Assembly (NCBI RefSeq): GCF_041596335.1
Contig: NZ_JBFHIT010000012.1
Coordinates: forward strand, 24,290-88,289
DNA length: 64,000 bases
From: Mangrovibacterium sp041596335
GTDB taxonomy: Bacteria; Bacteroidota; Bacteroidia; Bacteroidales; Prolixibacteraceae
Direction of reading: 5' to 3'
The notes beneath the pieces were generated by a model. That model made no database searches. It saw only the letters and a program-made list of their open reading frames with translations, and was not told the DNA's origin. Made by a program: the position numbers and the translations under genes. Numbering within the stretch: the first letter of the stretch is position 1; every line of letters begins with the position of its first letter. Positions 41,042 through 50,835 of this stretch are shown here, one piece after another.

Positions 41042-43510
41042 TTAGTGACTAGTTGCAGTAAGATTTACTTTCGGAGGTTCTATCGTTGCTTTCAGTATTT
41101 CTGCTTTCTGTATAAAATAGTCGAATTTTAACATGTGAGCCAATTCCAGAATGGTATCTAACAGTTCATTAGCCTTGTGGTGATGGCCCTGATAAATCAA
41201 AAACTCGACTTTAATCAGATGGATTCGAATAAACACCGAGCAATACATATTTTGCGGAATCTGGTCAAACTTCACATGCAGGTAGTGCTCCAGTCCTTCA
41301 TCTTCTCTTCCAAGATGTAACAGAGCCCGAGCAAAACAAAGCTGAGAGAGTTTGAAATAACAGGAGCTGGTAGTTCCCTCCCGATCGCTGAAATTATTGG
41401 AGTAATTCACTACATCAATAACTTCGGCAAAGCAATCGCCATAATTAAGTGCGAAAACCACAACATCCTCAATTGCCGGATTCTGCTCAGTTTTTGATGG
41501 CAGCTTGTTTTTAAAATAGTCTATTCGATCGATAATTTGCTGCCACAATTCAGGAGATATCCTTTTTAGGAAACAGGCCTGAAACATCACCGATACTAGA
41601 AAGTAACGTCCGGCAAACATCAAATTGTTTAGGTCGGTCGAATCTATGTTCTGAACTTTTCGGTACTCCCGGAAGCAACCTTCTTTGTCGCGAAGCATGA
41701 AACTTTTCAAAAATTTCATAAAAGAAACATTAATTTGTGCTTCCTTCGAGTGATTGTGGTGCAGATAAAAATCCATATTGTCGGCGGAGAACAACACGAC
41801 ACTGTCGAAATCGATAAATTGCTCAAAATACAAAAACTGTCCGAGTACGGATTGTGCGTAAAACGGTACTAATTCCTGTCGTAATTTGTCGTGATGTCGC
41901 ATTTCAATTCCAATTATGGTGCTAATTTCCAGACAAATAGGTAGCAATTCGTTGCAGACTGAACTTCCTTCACCTGTAAGGTCTTCCAGAAATTGGTGAA
42001 ACAGTTTCAGCATATCGACATTTTCTTGTTCAAAGCCAATTCTGATCAAGTTTTTTAAGATCTCGTGCTTTAATTGGAGGTTGTCCTTGTAGAAACGATC
42101 GATATCCTTCAGTAATTCGATGGTAGAATTTGACCTTCTGAGCCAGTTTATCGTAAGAAAATAAACGAACAAAAAGTTATTGTTGAATTTGACATACTTT
42201 AGAGGTGTGTGGTACCCTTCATCGATTGTAAATTCGTAGAAAATTCCGTATGACAGCAGTTCTCCATACGCTTTTAGACTATAATCCTGAATGGATAAAA
42301 GATCCTTTCTTGCCGAATGCTTAAGCCCGAAATCTGTTTGCACCAAAAGCTTATTGACAAGCATCATCTTGTTTTCAGCATAAGGAATAGCAAACACGGT
42401 TCGATCCGCAAAATCCTTTAGTAATTTCAACTCGCTTATTCGATCGCCCTTAAATCCATTCGAAATAAGACTTGAAAAGTAAGGGTAGCGGAGTAGTGGA
42501 ATAATCTCGGGATGAGCAAACCGGAGTCGGTTCAATGACTCAAAACAGCTTTTTCCAAGAATTTTTTGTGTTTCCCGATTATTTAGCAACGGAATATTTT
42601 GTTGTGAATCAGTCTGGTTTTCAAAATCAACTCCATACCAGTAGTCTTTTAAAATAGGCGATTTGCGAACTAGGAGGTTCCAGATATCCATATTGTTCGG
42701 TTTGCAGGTAAGCACAATTTTTAAAAAATGCATCCCAAAGTACGCCATTACAACTTTCATGAGGTTATCGGCAAAAAGGTGATATTTTTCTGTGCTGAGA
42801 AAAACTTCATCGACATCATCAATTAAAACGACGATCCGGCTCTTTACAACGTCAGGGTTCTCTTTTAGGTACTTGCATAGGCTGTTCTTAAAATCAAATT
42901 CAACCAATTGATATAATGGGTTAAACAAATCTCCTTGTGCGGCCAGGTGGAAGAAAATTCCTCCGTCAATTAAGCAGACCATGTCATTATTAGGGTTCGA
43001 ACGATTATTACCAAAGAAATTTTCAACGAATTGGTATAGCAAAGCTGATTTCCCATACCCATCGGGAGCAATAAAGGCTGTGACTGTTTTGTCTGAATCC
43101 AGAAAGCCTTTTAAATGATTGACGGCAAAATTCCGCTCAATCAGATTCTCTGTTGGTCCGATTCGGGCTTTAATCGAGTGTAGGCTGTTGCGTGTTACCA
43201 ATGCGGTTCTGGATTTTAATAAGTCCCAACCGTTTGTTTTTTTGCTGTGAAATTTCTTTTGGTACCGTTTTATATAGTCCTTCCAGTCGGTAAAACCAAG
43301 GTAAATGGCAAGTGTGTCAAGGGTGTATTTTGAAGGCTTGAATTGATTTTCAACGATTTGGAAAAAACGTTTTACGGTAGATACGCTGATGTGGCGTTGG
43401 GTGCACATACGAACTTCCTCTGCAAAAATTTGACAATCTTTTGCATACTGAATCTCTCTTTTGAATTTTTTTACAAGATCCTCTTTCAGAAGCTCAATTA
43501 TGTTATCCAT
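41042..43510 (-). CDS. STAND-type P-loop ATPase with N-terminal HTH-like domain
   Basis: 822 residues. The N-terminal ~85 residues (ISVSTVKRFFQ...PSKYTLDTLAIYLGFTDWKDYI) match a small domain common at the N-terminus of Bacteroidota signalling proteins and perhaps DNA-binding. A P-loop follows at about 148-155 (APDGYGKS) and Walker B at about 226-235 (IVVLIDDVDE), then a winged-helix-like region and an all-helical C-terminal half that looks TPR-like. This is the plan of STAND/NACHT regulators that sense a ligand with the repeats. No effector domain is seen. It is divergent from a small gene and a glycogen-type GT4/GH57 pair, so it may regulate them; a defence role cannot be excluded. Confidence 0.75.
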   Translation of the reverse strand: MDNIIELLKEDLVKKFKREIQYAKDCQIFAEEVRMCTQRHISVSTVKRFFQIVENQFKPSKYTLDTLAIYLGFTDWKDYIKRYQKKFHSKKTNGWDLLKSRTALVTRNSLHSIKARIGPTENLIERNFAVNHLKGFLDSDKTVTAFIAPDGYGKSALLYQFVENFFGNNRSNPNNDMVCLIDGGIFFHLAAQGDLFNPLYQLVEFDFKNSLCKYLKENPDVVKSRIVVLIDDVDEVFLSTEKYHLFADNLMKVVMAYFGMHFLKIVLTCKPNNMDIWNLLVRKSPILKDYWYGVDFENQTDSQQNIPLLNNRETQKILGKSCFESLNRLRFAHPEIIPLLRYPYFSSLISNGFKGDRISELKLLKDFADRTVFAIPYAENKMMLVNKLLVQTDFGLKHSARKDLLSIQDYSLKAYGELLSYGIFYEFTIDEGYHTPLKYVKFNNNFLFVYFLTINWLRRSNSTIELLKDIDRFYKDNLQLKHEILKNLIRIGFEQENVDMLKLFHQFLEDLTGEGSSVCNELLPICLEISTIIGIEMRHHDKLRQELVPFYAQSVLGQFLYFEQFIDFDSVVLFSADNMDFYLHHNHSKEAQINVSFMKFLKSFMLRDKEGCFREYRKVQNIDSTDLNNLMFAGRYFLVSVMFQACFLKRISPELWQQIIDRIDYFKNKLPSKTEQNPAIEDVVVFALNYGDCFAEVIDVVNYSNNFSDREGTTSSCYFKLSQLCFARALLHLGREDEGLEHYLHVKFDQIPQNMYCSVFIRIHLIKVEFLIYQGHHHKANELLDTILELAHMLKFDYFIQKAEILKATIEPPKVNLTATSH

Positions 43511-43735
43511 TGCTTAACCTTGATTAGATCTCTTTCTAATAAGTTACGAAGAATTTTAATTCAATGGATCATAATAGGTCCACATAATTTTGGTGCATCT
43601 CAAAAACATGACTTTTGTCAATGAACAAAATGAACCGAAAATGAACAAATATTCATGATGGAGGCCAATGGATAATATTTAATTTTGGTCTCCAACCCCC
43701 GTGAAATCACTAACTATCAAATAAAACCAATGTAT

Positions 43736-43984
43736 ATGAGTACAAAATCAATTCAGAAAAGCACCGCACAAGAGCGTTCATTCGAGACTAGAAATCAGCT
43801 GGGCAGAGTCGACCGATCGATCGAATCGGAAGACGGGAATTGGAAGATTTTTTCAAGCCGTAAGTCGCATAGTTATATTGTTGATTGGCAAATTGCAGGC
43901 GATCATACGCCAAATTACAGTTCAATGCGCAAGTTGCACGGAGTTGAGGAGTCAGGTTATTCTAATTTCACCACCCGATCGTAA
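43736..43984 (+). CDS. Small unknown protein upstream of GT4
   Basis: 82 residues from the ATG at 43736 (43730 is an alternative). Ser- and Arg-rich, no membrane segment, no motif I recognise. It ends 11 bp before the glycosyltransferase gene and is likely co-transcribed with it. An upstream -7-like TAATTTTG (43680-43687) supports transcription. A real gene is probable but not certain. Confidence 0.5.
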   Translation: MSTKSIQKSTAQERSFETRNQLGRVDRSIESEDGNWKIFSSRKSHSYIVDWQIAGDHTPNYSSMRKLHGVEESGYSNFTTRS

Positions 43985-43995
43985 AGTTTATTTCA

Positions 43996-45282
43996 ATGAA
44001 AGTATTAATGTTTGGATGGGAGTTTCCGCCTAATATAACCGGTGGGCTTGGAACAGCGTGTCACGGTATCACCAAAGGCTTACTGTCAATTTCAGAAGAT
44101 GTCGATATTACATTTGTTGTTCCAAAAGTTTTCGGAAACGAAACAAAGAAGAAGTTTAAGCTGCTTGGTGCCAATGAGATTGATCTGATAAAAAGCAAAA
44201 TTCACTATGAAAAATTCGCACTTCCATTAAGTTACTGTGCTGTTGATTCAGGTCTGTTGCCTTATGTTGACCCGAAGGCCTACACGGCTATGTCTGAGTA
44301 TGCTGTCGAAAAAATAGGGCACCAGGCGATAAGTAATCCGTTGGCAAAAATAAAATTTTCGGGAAAGTATGGGCCTGATCTTATGAAGGAGATCCATAAT
44401 TTCTCGGTAATTGGCGAGTATTTGGCCACACAGAGTACGTTTGATGTTATCCATGCTCACGATTGGTTGACTTATCCGGCTGGTATTGCAGCTAAAAAGA
44501 AAAGTGGAAAGCCGTTGCTTATTCATGTCCATGCTACTGATTTTGACCGAAGTCGGGGGCAGGTGAACCCAGTTGTTTTTCAAATTGAAAAAGAGGGGAT
44601 GGAAATGGCCGAAAAGATTATTACGGTGAGTGAGCACACGCGAAAAATAGTCATCGAAAAGTATCAAATTCCGGCATCAAAAGTAACCACAGTTCACAAT
44701 GGTGTAGAGCCTTTGAGTAGCATCGAACACGTGAACCATCACGAAAAGGAACCGGCTAAAACGGTGACCTTTTTGGGGCGGATTACTATGCAAAAGGGAC
44801 CGGAGTATTTTATCGGTCTGGCGCAGTATATATTAGCAAGAATGGATTCCGTTAATTTTGTCATGGCTGGTAGCGGCGACATGCTGGAAGCCATGAAGTG
44901 TGAGGTTGAAAAGGCAGGTATGACGGATCGTTTCCGGTTTCCGGGCTTTCTGAAAGGCGATGATGTGTTCAAGATGTTGAAACAATCCGATATTTATGTA
45001 ATGCCGTCAGTGTCGGAACCTTTTGGTATTTCACCATTGGAAGCGATGCAGTGTGGAACACCATGCATTATTTCCCACCAATCCGGAGTTTCAGAAGTTG
45101 TGAAACATGCTATAAAAACTGATTACTGGGATATAGAAGCTATGGCTGACGCGATTCATAGTATCCTGACCCGACCTGCATTGTCGCAGATGCTAAGCAG
45201 TTTTGGAAAACAGGAAGTGGGTCAGCTAGAGTGGAAAGATTCGGCAAGAAAGATTTATCACCTTTATCATAAAGTCGCTTAG
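43996..45282 (+). CDS. GT4 glycosyltransferase, glycogen synthase-like
   Basis: 428 residues of the GT-B fold. The start MKVLMFGWEFPPNITGGLGTACHGITKGL is typical of Bacteroidota starch/glycogen synthase-like GT4 proteins (KxGGL loop variant). VIHAHDWLTYPAG, TFLGRITMQKGPEYFI, MAGSGDM and the nucleotide-sugar motif MPSVSEPFGISPLEAMQCGTP follow. It normally pairs with a GH57 enzyme for glycogen metabolism; that gene follows after one base. Confidence 0.9.
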   Translation: MKVLMFGWEFPPNITGGLGTACHGITKGLLSISEDVDITFVVPKVFGNETKKKFKLLGANEIDLIKSKIHYEKFALPLSYCAVDSGLLPYVDPKAYTAMSEYAVEKIGHQAISNPLAKIKFSGKYGPDLMKEIHNFSVIGEYLATQSTFDVIHAHDWLTYPAGIAAKKKSGKPLLIHVHATDFDRSRGQVNPVVFQIEKEGMEMAEKIITVSEHTRKIVIEKYQIPASKVTTVHNGVEPLSSIEHVNHHEKEPAKTVTFLGRITMQKGPEYFIGLAQYILARMDSVNFVMAGSGDMLEAMKCEVEKAGMTDRFRFPGFLKGDDVFKMLKQSDIYVMPSVSEPFGISPLEAMQCGTPCIISHQSGVSEVVKHAIKTDYWDIEAMADAIHSILTRPALSQMLSSFGKQEVGQLEWKDSARKIYHLYHKVA

Positions 45283-45283
45283 T

Positions 45284-46450
45284 ATGGCAAAATTTCATCT
45301 AGTTTATCACCTTCACGTTCCTGCATTGTTAAAAGTATTCCGGTTTTCGGAAATTGGCCACGCTAATTATTATTTTAACGATCATCATAATGAATTGTAT
45401 TTGAATGAACTGGCCAATTCTCGGATATTGCCCTTCCTTAGGTTGGTTCATCAGTTGGGGCAACGTAGCCAAGGTAAATTCAAAATGTCGGTGTCAGTCT
45501 CCGGAACATCATTAAATCTGTTTCAACGATACTGCCCTGAAGTTATAAACGAATTAAGTCATTTGGTAAAGCAAGATTGTCTGAAGTTCCTTGCGGCCAC
45601 TTATGCCGATTTTATTCCGGATGGGATCAGTGAGACTGTCATTGCCGGGCAAATTAAAGAACATCGCAGACTGATTGAACAATTGTTTAATCAGAAGCCC
45701 AGTTTTTTCAGACGGATTCCCGGGGCCAACAGAGGAGGATTAATTCCGGTGCTGTCTGATTTAAAGCTGAGTGGAATCATTGATCCTTTCTGGAAAGAGG
45801 AGATAAAAGTGTCTGAGGAGCAGACTTCTGTTTATAGGAAGCACGATTTTTATATAATTGAAGAAGACCATTACATTCAAAACGCGATACAGCGAATGAA
45901 GAGACAGAACCCTGTTATCACCGATGAATTGGTTGCCTATGAATTAATGAAGCAGCTTGGAACTGAAAATACATACTCGTTTACGCTTACTCACGACCTT
46001 TCATCGTTGAAACAAGAATATCTCTCAGCGAACTTTTGGAAGATGTTTGTTGATCTGTTTTCGCCAAATCCTGATAATCGATTTGTCACTGCGTCAGAGC
46101 TTGTCGAACCGAACAATATCTTATTGGAATCTGCCGATTGCCAGATTAAAAAGGCGGTACTTGAAGCATGGAATGATTTGCAACTGGAGGCAAACGATGC
46201 GCTAGTGAATCTGTCTCGCCTAATTCAGAACTCCCTTGATACTCATCCACGAATGGATTGGCGTTTTTTGTTGGATACAGAGCACTTACAATTCATGTCG
46301 TCTAAATTTTTCGCGGAGGATTATTCAACGACCCATTTTACCCCATATAATAGTCCATATGAAGCTTTTACGAACTTCATGAATGTGGTAACTGATTTGT
46401 CGCAGAAATTGGAATCTTGTGCTGAAAATAAAAAGCAAACATCATTTTAG
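45284..46450 (+). CDS. GH57-like protein, catalytic motif degraded
   Basis: 388 residues. The N-terminus is clearly GH57-like: LVYHLHVPALLKVFRFSEIGHANYYFNDHHNELYLNELANSRILP and FKMSVSVSGTSLNLFQRYCPEVI align with the Bacteroidota alpha-amylase family 57. The segment that normally carries the nucleophile (a ..NSELIYS-type motif after RPKVLRN) reads FFRRIPGANRGGLIPV here, with no Glu, and I do not find the DYETFGEH-like acid motif further on. It is therefore probably a non-catalytic or diverged partner of the GT4 encoded immediately upstream. Motif comparison is from memory. Confidence 0.78.
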   Translation: MAKFHLVYHLHVPALLKVFRFSEIGHANYYFNDHHNELYLNELANSRILPFLRLVHQLGQRSQGKFKMSVSVSGTSLNLFQRYCPEVINELSHLVKQDCLKFLAATYADFIPDGISETVIAGQIKEHRRLIEQLFNQKPSFFRRIPGANRGGLIPVLSDLKLSGIIDPFWKEEIKVSEEQTSVYRKHDFYIIEEDHYIQNAIQRMKRQNPVITDELVAYELMKQLGTENTYSFTLTHDLSSLKQEYLSANFWKMFVDLFSPNPDNRFVTASELVEPNNILLESADCQIKKAVLEAWNDLQLEANDALVNLSRLIQNSLDTHPRMDWRFLLDTEHLQFMSSKFFAEDYSTTHFTPYNSPYEAFTNFMNVVTDLSQKLESCAENKKQTSF

Positions 46451-46578
46451 TGACTGAATAACCGATGGAGTTCGCTTGTTTTTTTTTGATAGCAAGTGAA
46501 AAGGATAATCTAAAAAAGAACGGACCCTAATTGCTCTCTATTTGAAAATTGTATGTTAGAATTTAAAGTGTCGTAAAA

Positions 46579-46761
46579 ATGTTTGAATACGCAAAAGTAT
46601 TATTACCCAAAGTGAGTTTTAGTCAGGAATTGTTTCGGAAAGAACTACGAAAGTGTTTAGCATGGTTAGACAACGATGCAGAACGGCAAGCGCTGCGGCA
46701 GTGGTGCAAACTCAACTTTGAAGACCAATATCCGGAAATACAGTTTGATTTGTTTTCGTGA
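46579..46761 (+). CDS. Small conserved-looking protein, 60 aa
   Basis: A full ORF from ATG 46579 with normal composition (MFEYAKVLLPKVSFSQELF...WCKLNFEDQYPEIQFDLFS) and a terminator 20 bp behind it. The helical pattern with conserved aromatic residues looks like a genuine gene, but I cannot name the family. Confidence 0.65.
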   Translation: MFEYAKVLLPKVSFSQELFRKELRKCLAWLDNDAERQALRQWCKLNFEDQYPEIQFDLFS

Positions 46762-46781
46762 ATTTAGATTGTGGTTAAAAG

Positions 46782-46815
46782 AAAAGCTGTCTCTTTGTTT
46801 TGAGACAGCTTTTTA
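46782..46815. terminator. Bidirectional terminator
   Basis: AAAAGCTGTCTC / GAGACAGCTTTT, 8-nt loop, T- and A-runs on both sides. It separates the small gene from convergent PPi-PFK. Confidence 0.85.
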
Positions 46816-46831
46816 AATTTATTGAAGTTGT

Positions 46832-48490
46832 TTATTTTCCTTGTTGTTCCAATTGCAACGTAACGGTTGGACGGTCACAAACTTCTGTTGGACCCCAGTA
46901 CTGAATTGGACCTGGATACAAATAGCAAGTCTCAGTAGCCCATTTGTCGCGGTTAGCAACCAAATATTTATATGGAGCACCATCCAATTCAACCAAAGCT
47001 TTTTGGATTACAGGTTTCATGTGTCCGTGACGTTTTTCCATGTTCATCATCATCGTTACCGGAACACCGCCAGCAATCCATTCTTCGGCAGGAGAAGTCG
47101 TGTTACGCACGCTAGACATGTAACCTGTTTTTCCGGCTCCGATTAATACAGAGGCAGTGTAACCAAGTGAATAGCAGTAGTCTGCATCGAAGTTTGATGG
47201 GGCAGCACAGCGACCTTCATAACCGAAGAAGTGGTATTGAGTTCCGAATTTGCCTTTGAATTCGCCGGCTTTTTTCATCTCATCCAAACGGGTTTTTACC
47301 ATCTCACCCAATAGTTTCTCCGTTTCAATCAACGATACCTGAACGTTTCCGTGTGGGTCACGATCCAGTGTCAATTGTAAGGCGATACTCGATGGCAAAG
47401 ATTGGAAAAGAGTAGAAGTTTCAGTACTTAATTTTCCAGCAACCCAGTCAATACGGTGAGACTTTTGAATCATCTTGAACTCTTGTTCCGCTGTTGAGCC
47501 TTCTGCAAGTAAGTCGTTCAGTTCGGCAATCAGTGCTTTCATTTCGGGAACGAATTCCACCAATCCTTCGGGGATCAATGCTACACCAAAGTTTTCGCCA
47601 TTAGCTGCACGCTTTGCAATGATGCCAGCCATGTAGTCAACAATCTCACTAAGTGTTTGTTTTTTTGCGGCAACTTCTTCAGAGATCAGTGTTATGTTCG
47701 GTTGAGTTTGAAGCGCAGCTTCCAACCCAATATGTGAAGCAGAGCGCCCCATTAATTTAATGAAGTGCCAGTATTTTTTAGCAGAATTAGCATCGCGTTG
47801 GATATTACCAATCAATTCTGAGTATACTTTTACGGCAGTATCGAATCCAAATGATGTTTCAATCATTTCGTTTTTCAAGTCACCGTCAATTGTTTTAGGG
47901 CATCCAACAACTTGAACACCAGCTTTTTTTGCCGCATAATATTCTGCTAAAACACAAGCGTTGGTGTTGCTGTCGTCTCCACCAATAATTACAAGTGCCT
48001 TGATTTCCAGTTTTTTCAGGATCTCAAGACCTTTGTCAAACTGAGCTTCTTCTTCCAGCTTGGTACGGCCCGACCCGATAATGTCGAAACCACCTGTATT
48101 GCGGTAACCTTCCAGAAAATCAGCAGTGATCTCCATGTATTGGTGGTCAACCAAACCGCCGGGTCCTCCAAGAAAACCATATAGTTTGCTATCTGGATTT
48201 AATTTCTTGATTCCATCAAAAATACCTGAAATCACATTGTGTCCGCCTGGAGCCTGTCCTCCGGAAAGGATAACTCCTACATTGACCGGAGCAACGCTGC
48301 CTGTATCAGACGTTGATTCGAATGTCAACAATGGCATACCATAGGTATTGGGAAATAAATGTTTGATTTCAGCCTGGTCAGCAATAGATTCTGTTGCAGC
48401 ACCGTCAACAATCTTTACCGCTCCTTTTAATGATTTAGGGAGTTTAGGCTGGTATTGAGCCCTTGCTTTTTGTAATGCGCTAATGGTCAT
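46832..48490 (-). CDS. pfp: Diphosphate-fructose-6-phosphate 1-phosphotransferase
   Basis: 552 residues, the length of long PPi-type phosphofructokinases. Sites: GVILSGGQAPGGHNVI (pyrophosphate loop), VIIGGDDSNTNACVLAEYY with the GGDD that selects PPi over ATP, PKTIDGDLKN with the catalytic Asp, and MGRSASHIGLEAAL. It catalyses a reversible glycolytic step in the cytoplasm. A lone gene between a convergent small gene and a 292-bp upstream gap without features. Confidence 0.95.
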   Translation of the reverse strand: MTISALQKARAQYQPKLPKSLKGAVKIVDGAATESIADQAEIKHLFPNTYGMPLLTFESTSDTGSVAPVNVGVILSGGQAPGGHNVISGIFDGIKKLNPDSKLYGFLGGPGGLVDHQYMEITADFLEGYRNTGGFDIIGSGRTKLEEEAQFDKGLEILKKLEIKALVIIGGDDSNTNACVLAEYYAAKKAGVQVVGCPKTIDGDLKNEMIETSFGFDTAVKVYSELIGNIQRDANSAKKYWHFIKLMGRSASHIGLEAALQTQPNITLISEEVAAKKQTLSEIVDYMAGIIAKRAANGENFGVALIPEGLVEFVPEMKALIAELNDLLAEGSTAEQEFKMIQKSHRIDWVAGKLSTETSTLFQSLPSSIALQLTLDRDPHGNVQVSLIETEKLLGEMVKTRLDEMKKAGEFKGKFGTQYHFFGYEGRCAAPSNFDADYCYSLGYTASVLIGAGKTGYMSSVRNTTSPAEEWIAGGVPVTMMMNMEKRHGHMKPVIQKALVELDGAPYKYLVANRDKWATETCYLYPGPIQYWGPTEVCDRPTVTLQLEQQGK

Positions 48491-48782
48491 TTGTCTTGAA
48501 TTTTATGAAAGTTTTACTTTTTCTTGAAAATTTCACCCAAAAATAGCCTAAAAAGATCGGAACTAATCGGTCGGTGAGGTAGTATTTTGCAATTTAAAGT
48601 TAATTTAAAAAGGTTGTTTTTCAACGTACATCTTAAAAGCATTGCCGTGTGATGTCGATGAAAAACAGGATCGCTTGTAAAGCTAACTCTCTTCAGGAGA
48701 TGACGCGCTAATCGGGTGATTATTAGTCGCCAGGTATGTTGTTCGGAATACAGAGAATAATTAAAACTCCGATTCTTAAATC

Positions 48783-49952
48783 TTATTGAATGGCTCTGCT
48801 TTTTTGACTGGATCTATCAGTTTCCTCCCGATTATTGCTAGTTCTCCAAAAATCGAGACTAATTGTTTTGGATCTGGAGGTCGCTTCTTCGAGGATATTT
48901 CGTTCTTCGATTCGCTTCATGCGGAAGAAAATAGCACCAACAAGACAAAAACTCATGGTTAGCATTATGGCAAAGCCGATCGTTATGCTTGCGTATTGCT
49001 GAATCGTCAACGCAAATATTGTAAATAAACCGGTGTACGTAACCAGAAAACCACTGGCCTGTATATGTGTCATCCCTGACTTTATTAACAAGTGGTGGAA
49101 GTGATTCATATCCGGATCAAAAGGTGACCTTTTATCTCTTAATCGGATCGTAAATACACGTAAGGTATCGGTTACCGGAACAATGAAAAGTCCTAAAATG
49201 AAAATAGGAGCATGTTTGACGTAGAGGTCGTTGTAGGTTGTGAAATTTAACTCATTGAATTTAATGGCGATAGTTGCCAGAAATGTTCCAAGTATCAGTG
49301 AACCTGTATCACCCATGAAAACCTTATTATTTCCACCCCAAAGATTGAATCTTAAAAAGGCTAGCAAGCTTCCGGTTAATGCGAAACAGGCGGTGCCGTA
49401 GTCCGCATGACCGGTAAAGTAAAACCAAATTCCAAAACAAAAAGAGATTAAAAGCGAGATACCGGCAGCTAGTCCGTCAATTCCGTCAATTAGGTTGACC
49501 GCATTCATTATAAAAATAATGAATAGAATTGAGAAAGGAATGCTAATCCATTCGCTTACTTCAACGACATTTGCCAGCCCGTAGAAATTGGAAATTTTGT
49601 AGTTTCCCAGAACAACCAGAATTATGGCAGCCAAAATTTGCACAAATAATTTTCTATTGGCAGAAAGAATTATAAGGTCATCTTTCATCCCAATAAAGAA
49701 CATCATGACTAGTGCTGCAAATAAATAGCGGAACCCAAATCCGCCGGTTCCGTTCATGAAAATTAATGAACTTAATACCAAGCCCAGAAATATGCTAACT
49801 CCCCCTAAAGTGGGAACAACAACTTTGTTTAATTTTCGCTGGTCGGGAACATCAAATAAACTTTTTGAGTGTGAGATTTTTACGATGGAGGGAATAGCAA
49901 AATATGCCAGTGTAAAACTTGTTAGTAGATTCAATAGGATAGTGAAATTCAT
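48783..49952 (-). CDS. MraY/WecA-type polyprenyl-P sugar-1-P transferase
   Basis: 389 residues from the ATG at 49952 (MNFTILLNLL), preferred over 49973 because the latter adds a charged head in front of the first helix. About eleven membrane helices. Conserved loops: FDVPDQRKLNK, NAVNLIDGIDGLAAGIS (catalytic Asp), FMGDTGSLILG and FDPDMNHFHHLL. It belongs to the WecA/TagO group that starts glycan synthesis on undecaprenyl phosphate. A polar tail of about 45 residues follows the last helix. Confidence 0.9.
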   Translation of the reverse strand: MNFTILLNLLTSFTLAYFAIPSIVKISHSKSLFDVPDQRKLNKVVVPTLGGVSIFLGLVLSSLIFMNGTGGFGFRYLFAALVMMFFIGMKDDLIILSANRKLFVQILAAIILVVLGNYKISNFYGLANVVEVSEWISIPFSILFIIFIMNAVNLIDGIDGLAAGISLLISFCFGIWFYFTGHADYGTACFALTGSLLAFLRFNLWGGNNKVFMGDTGSLILGTFLATIAIKFNELNFTTYNDLYVKHAPIFILGLFIVPVTDTLRVFTIRLRDKRSPFDPDMNHFHHLLIKSGMTHIQASGFLVTYTGLFTIFALTIQQYASITIGFAIMLTMSFCLVGAIFFRMKRIEERNILEEATSRSKTISLDFWRTSNNREETDRSSQKSRAIQ

Positions 49953-50470
49953 AAAGGATTGAATTTTTGTCAAAAAAATAATTTAACGATCTAGTATTGT
50001 GTTGAACACAATGTTACTGGAATGTTTCATTTGACGAACAAACAAATTTCGAGCCTTTTAAAAAACGATGGAACCAAGAACGTCAACTTCAGTTTTATGA
50101 TGCATTTTTAGCATAAAGTGAGAGCTAGATTTGTCAGTTTCCACACTACAAAGTTACGGAATGGGCTATGGTGCATTTGCCGTTATTGTTAAGTATAGGG
50201 AGATAAATATTTTTTTTAATATGTTATTTTGGTTTAAATCGGCATAAGTATCTGTAGTTCAGTTGTATGTGTTCGTAGAGTTTTTGTTATGTATTTGTTA
50301 ATTGCTGAATGGTTGGAGTGCAAGGATTTGGAGAAATGCCGTTTTAGTTGGTTTTTCGATTTAAAATAATTATTTGTAACTCAACCCGATTCTTTTCATT
50401 GTCGAGTTGTATTTGGTTGTTCAAATTGATTTGGTTTTTCTATTTTTGAGAATGAACTAAATACGCAATA
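49953..50470. other. Intergenic region, divergent promoters
   Basis: About 500 bp of AT-rich sequence without a supported gene. It contains a -7-like TAACTTTG on the minus strand (50156-50149) and the plus-strand promoter of the YciI gene. Confidence 0.45.
50416..50448 (+). promoter_or_regulatory. Candidate promoter of yciI-like gene
   Basis: GTTG (50416-50419) and -7 TATTTTTG (50441-50448), spacing 21. The leader is about 16 nt. Confidence 0.5.
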
Positions 50471-50752
50471 ATGTTTTTGATCTTGATTGAATATATGGTA
50501 CCCTTTGCAGAAGTTGAACCTCATATTCCTGCCCATATTGAATTTGTGAGGAAGTATTATTCTGAGGGTCGGTTTTTGTTGACAGGGAAGAAAATACCGC
50601 GAACAGGTGGGGTGATTTTGGCAAATGGCAATTCAAAAGAGGAGTTGACTGAGTTGTTGAAAGAAGACCCTTTTGTGAAATATGGAGTTGCAGGATTTGA
50701 TTTAATTGAAATTGAATTGAGCCAAGTGTCAACCAGTTTATTGAAATATTGA
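50471..50752 (+). CDS. YciI family protein
   Basis: 93 residues, the normal size. Family features: LILIEYMVPFAEVEPHIPAHIEFVRKYYSEGRFLLTG with the conserved His, then GGVILANGNS and LLKEDPFVKYGVAGFDLIEI. The ferredoxin-like YCII fold occurs in small enzymes and subunits of mostly unknown activity. Convergent with fabD. Confidence 0.88.
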   Translation: MFLILIEYMVPFAEVEPHIPAHIEFVRKYYSEGRFLLTGKKIPRTGGVILANGNSKEELTELLKEDPFVKYGVAGFDLIEIELSQVSTSLLKY

Positions 50753-50770
50753 ACGAGAATAGGGTAAACT

Positions 50771-50814
50771 CAAAAAAAAACATGGAACTGCCAGATTACA
50801 GGCAATTCCATGTT
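50771..50814. terminator. Terminator between yciI-like and fabD
   Basis: AACATGGAACTGCC / GGCAATTCCATGTT stem with one mismatch, 8-nt loop. The T-run on the minus strand (9 T) makes it the fabD terminator; it can also end the plus-strand transcript. Confidence 0.82.
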
Positions 50815-50835
50815 CTGTTTTCAGGTATCAGACGA

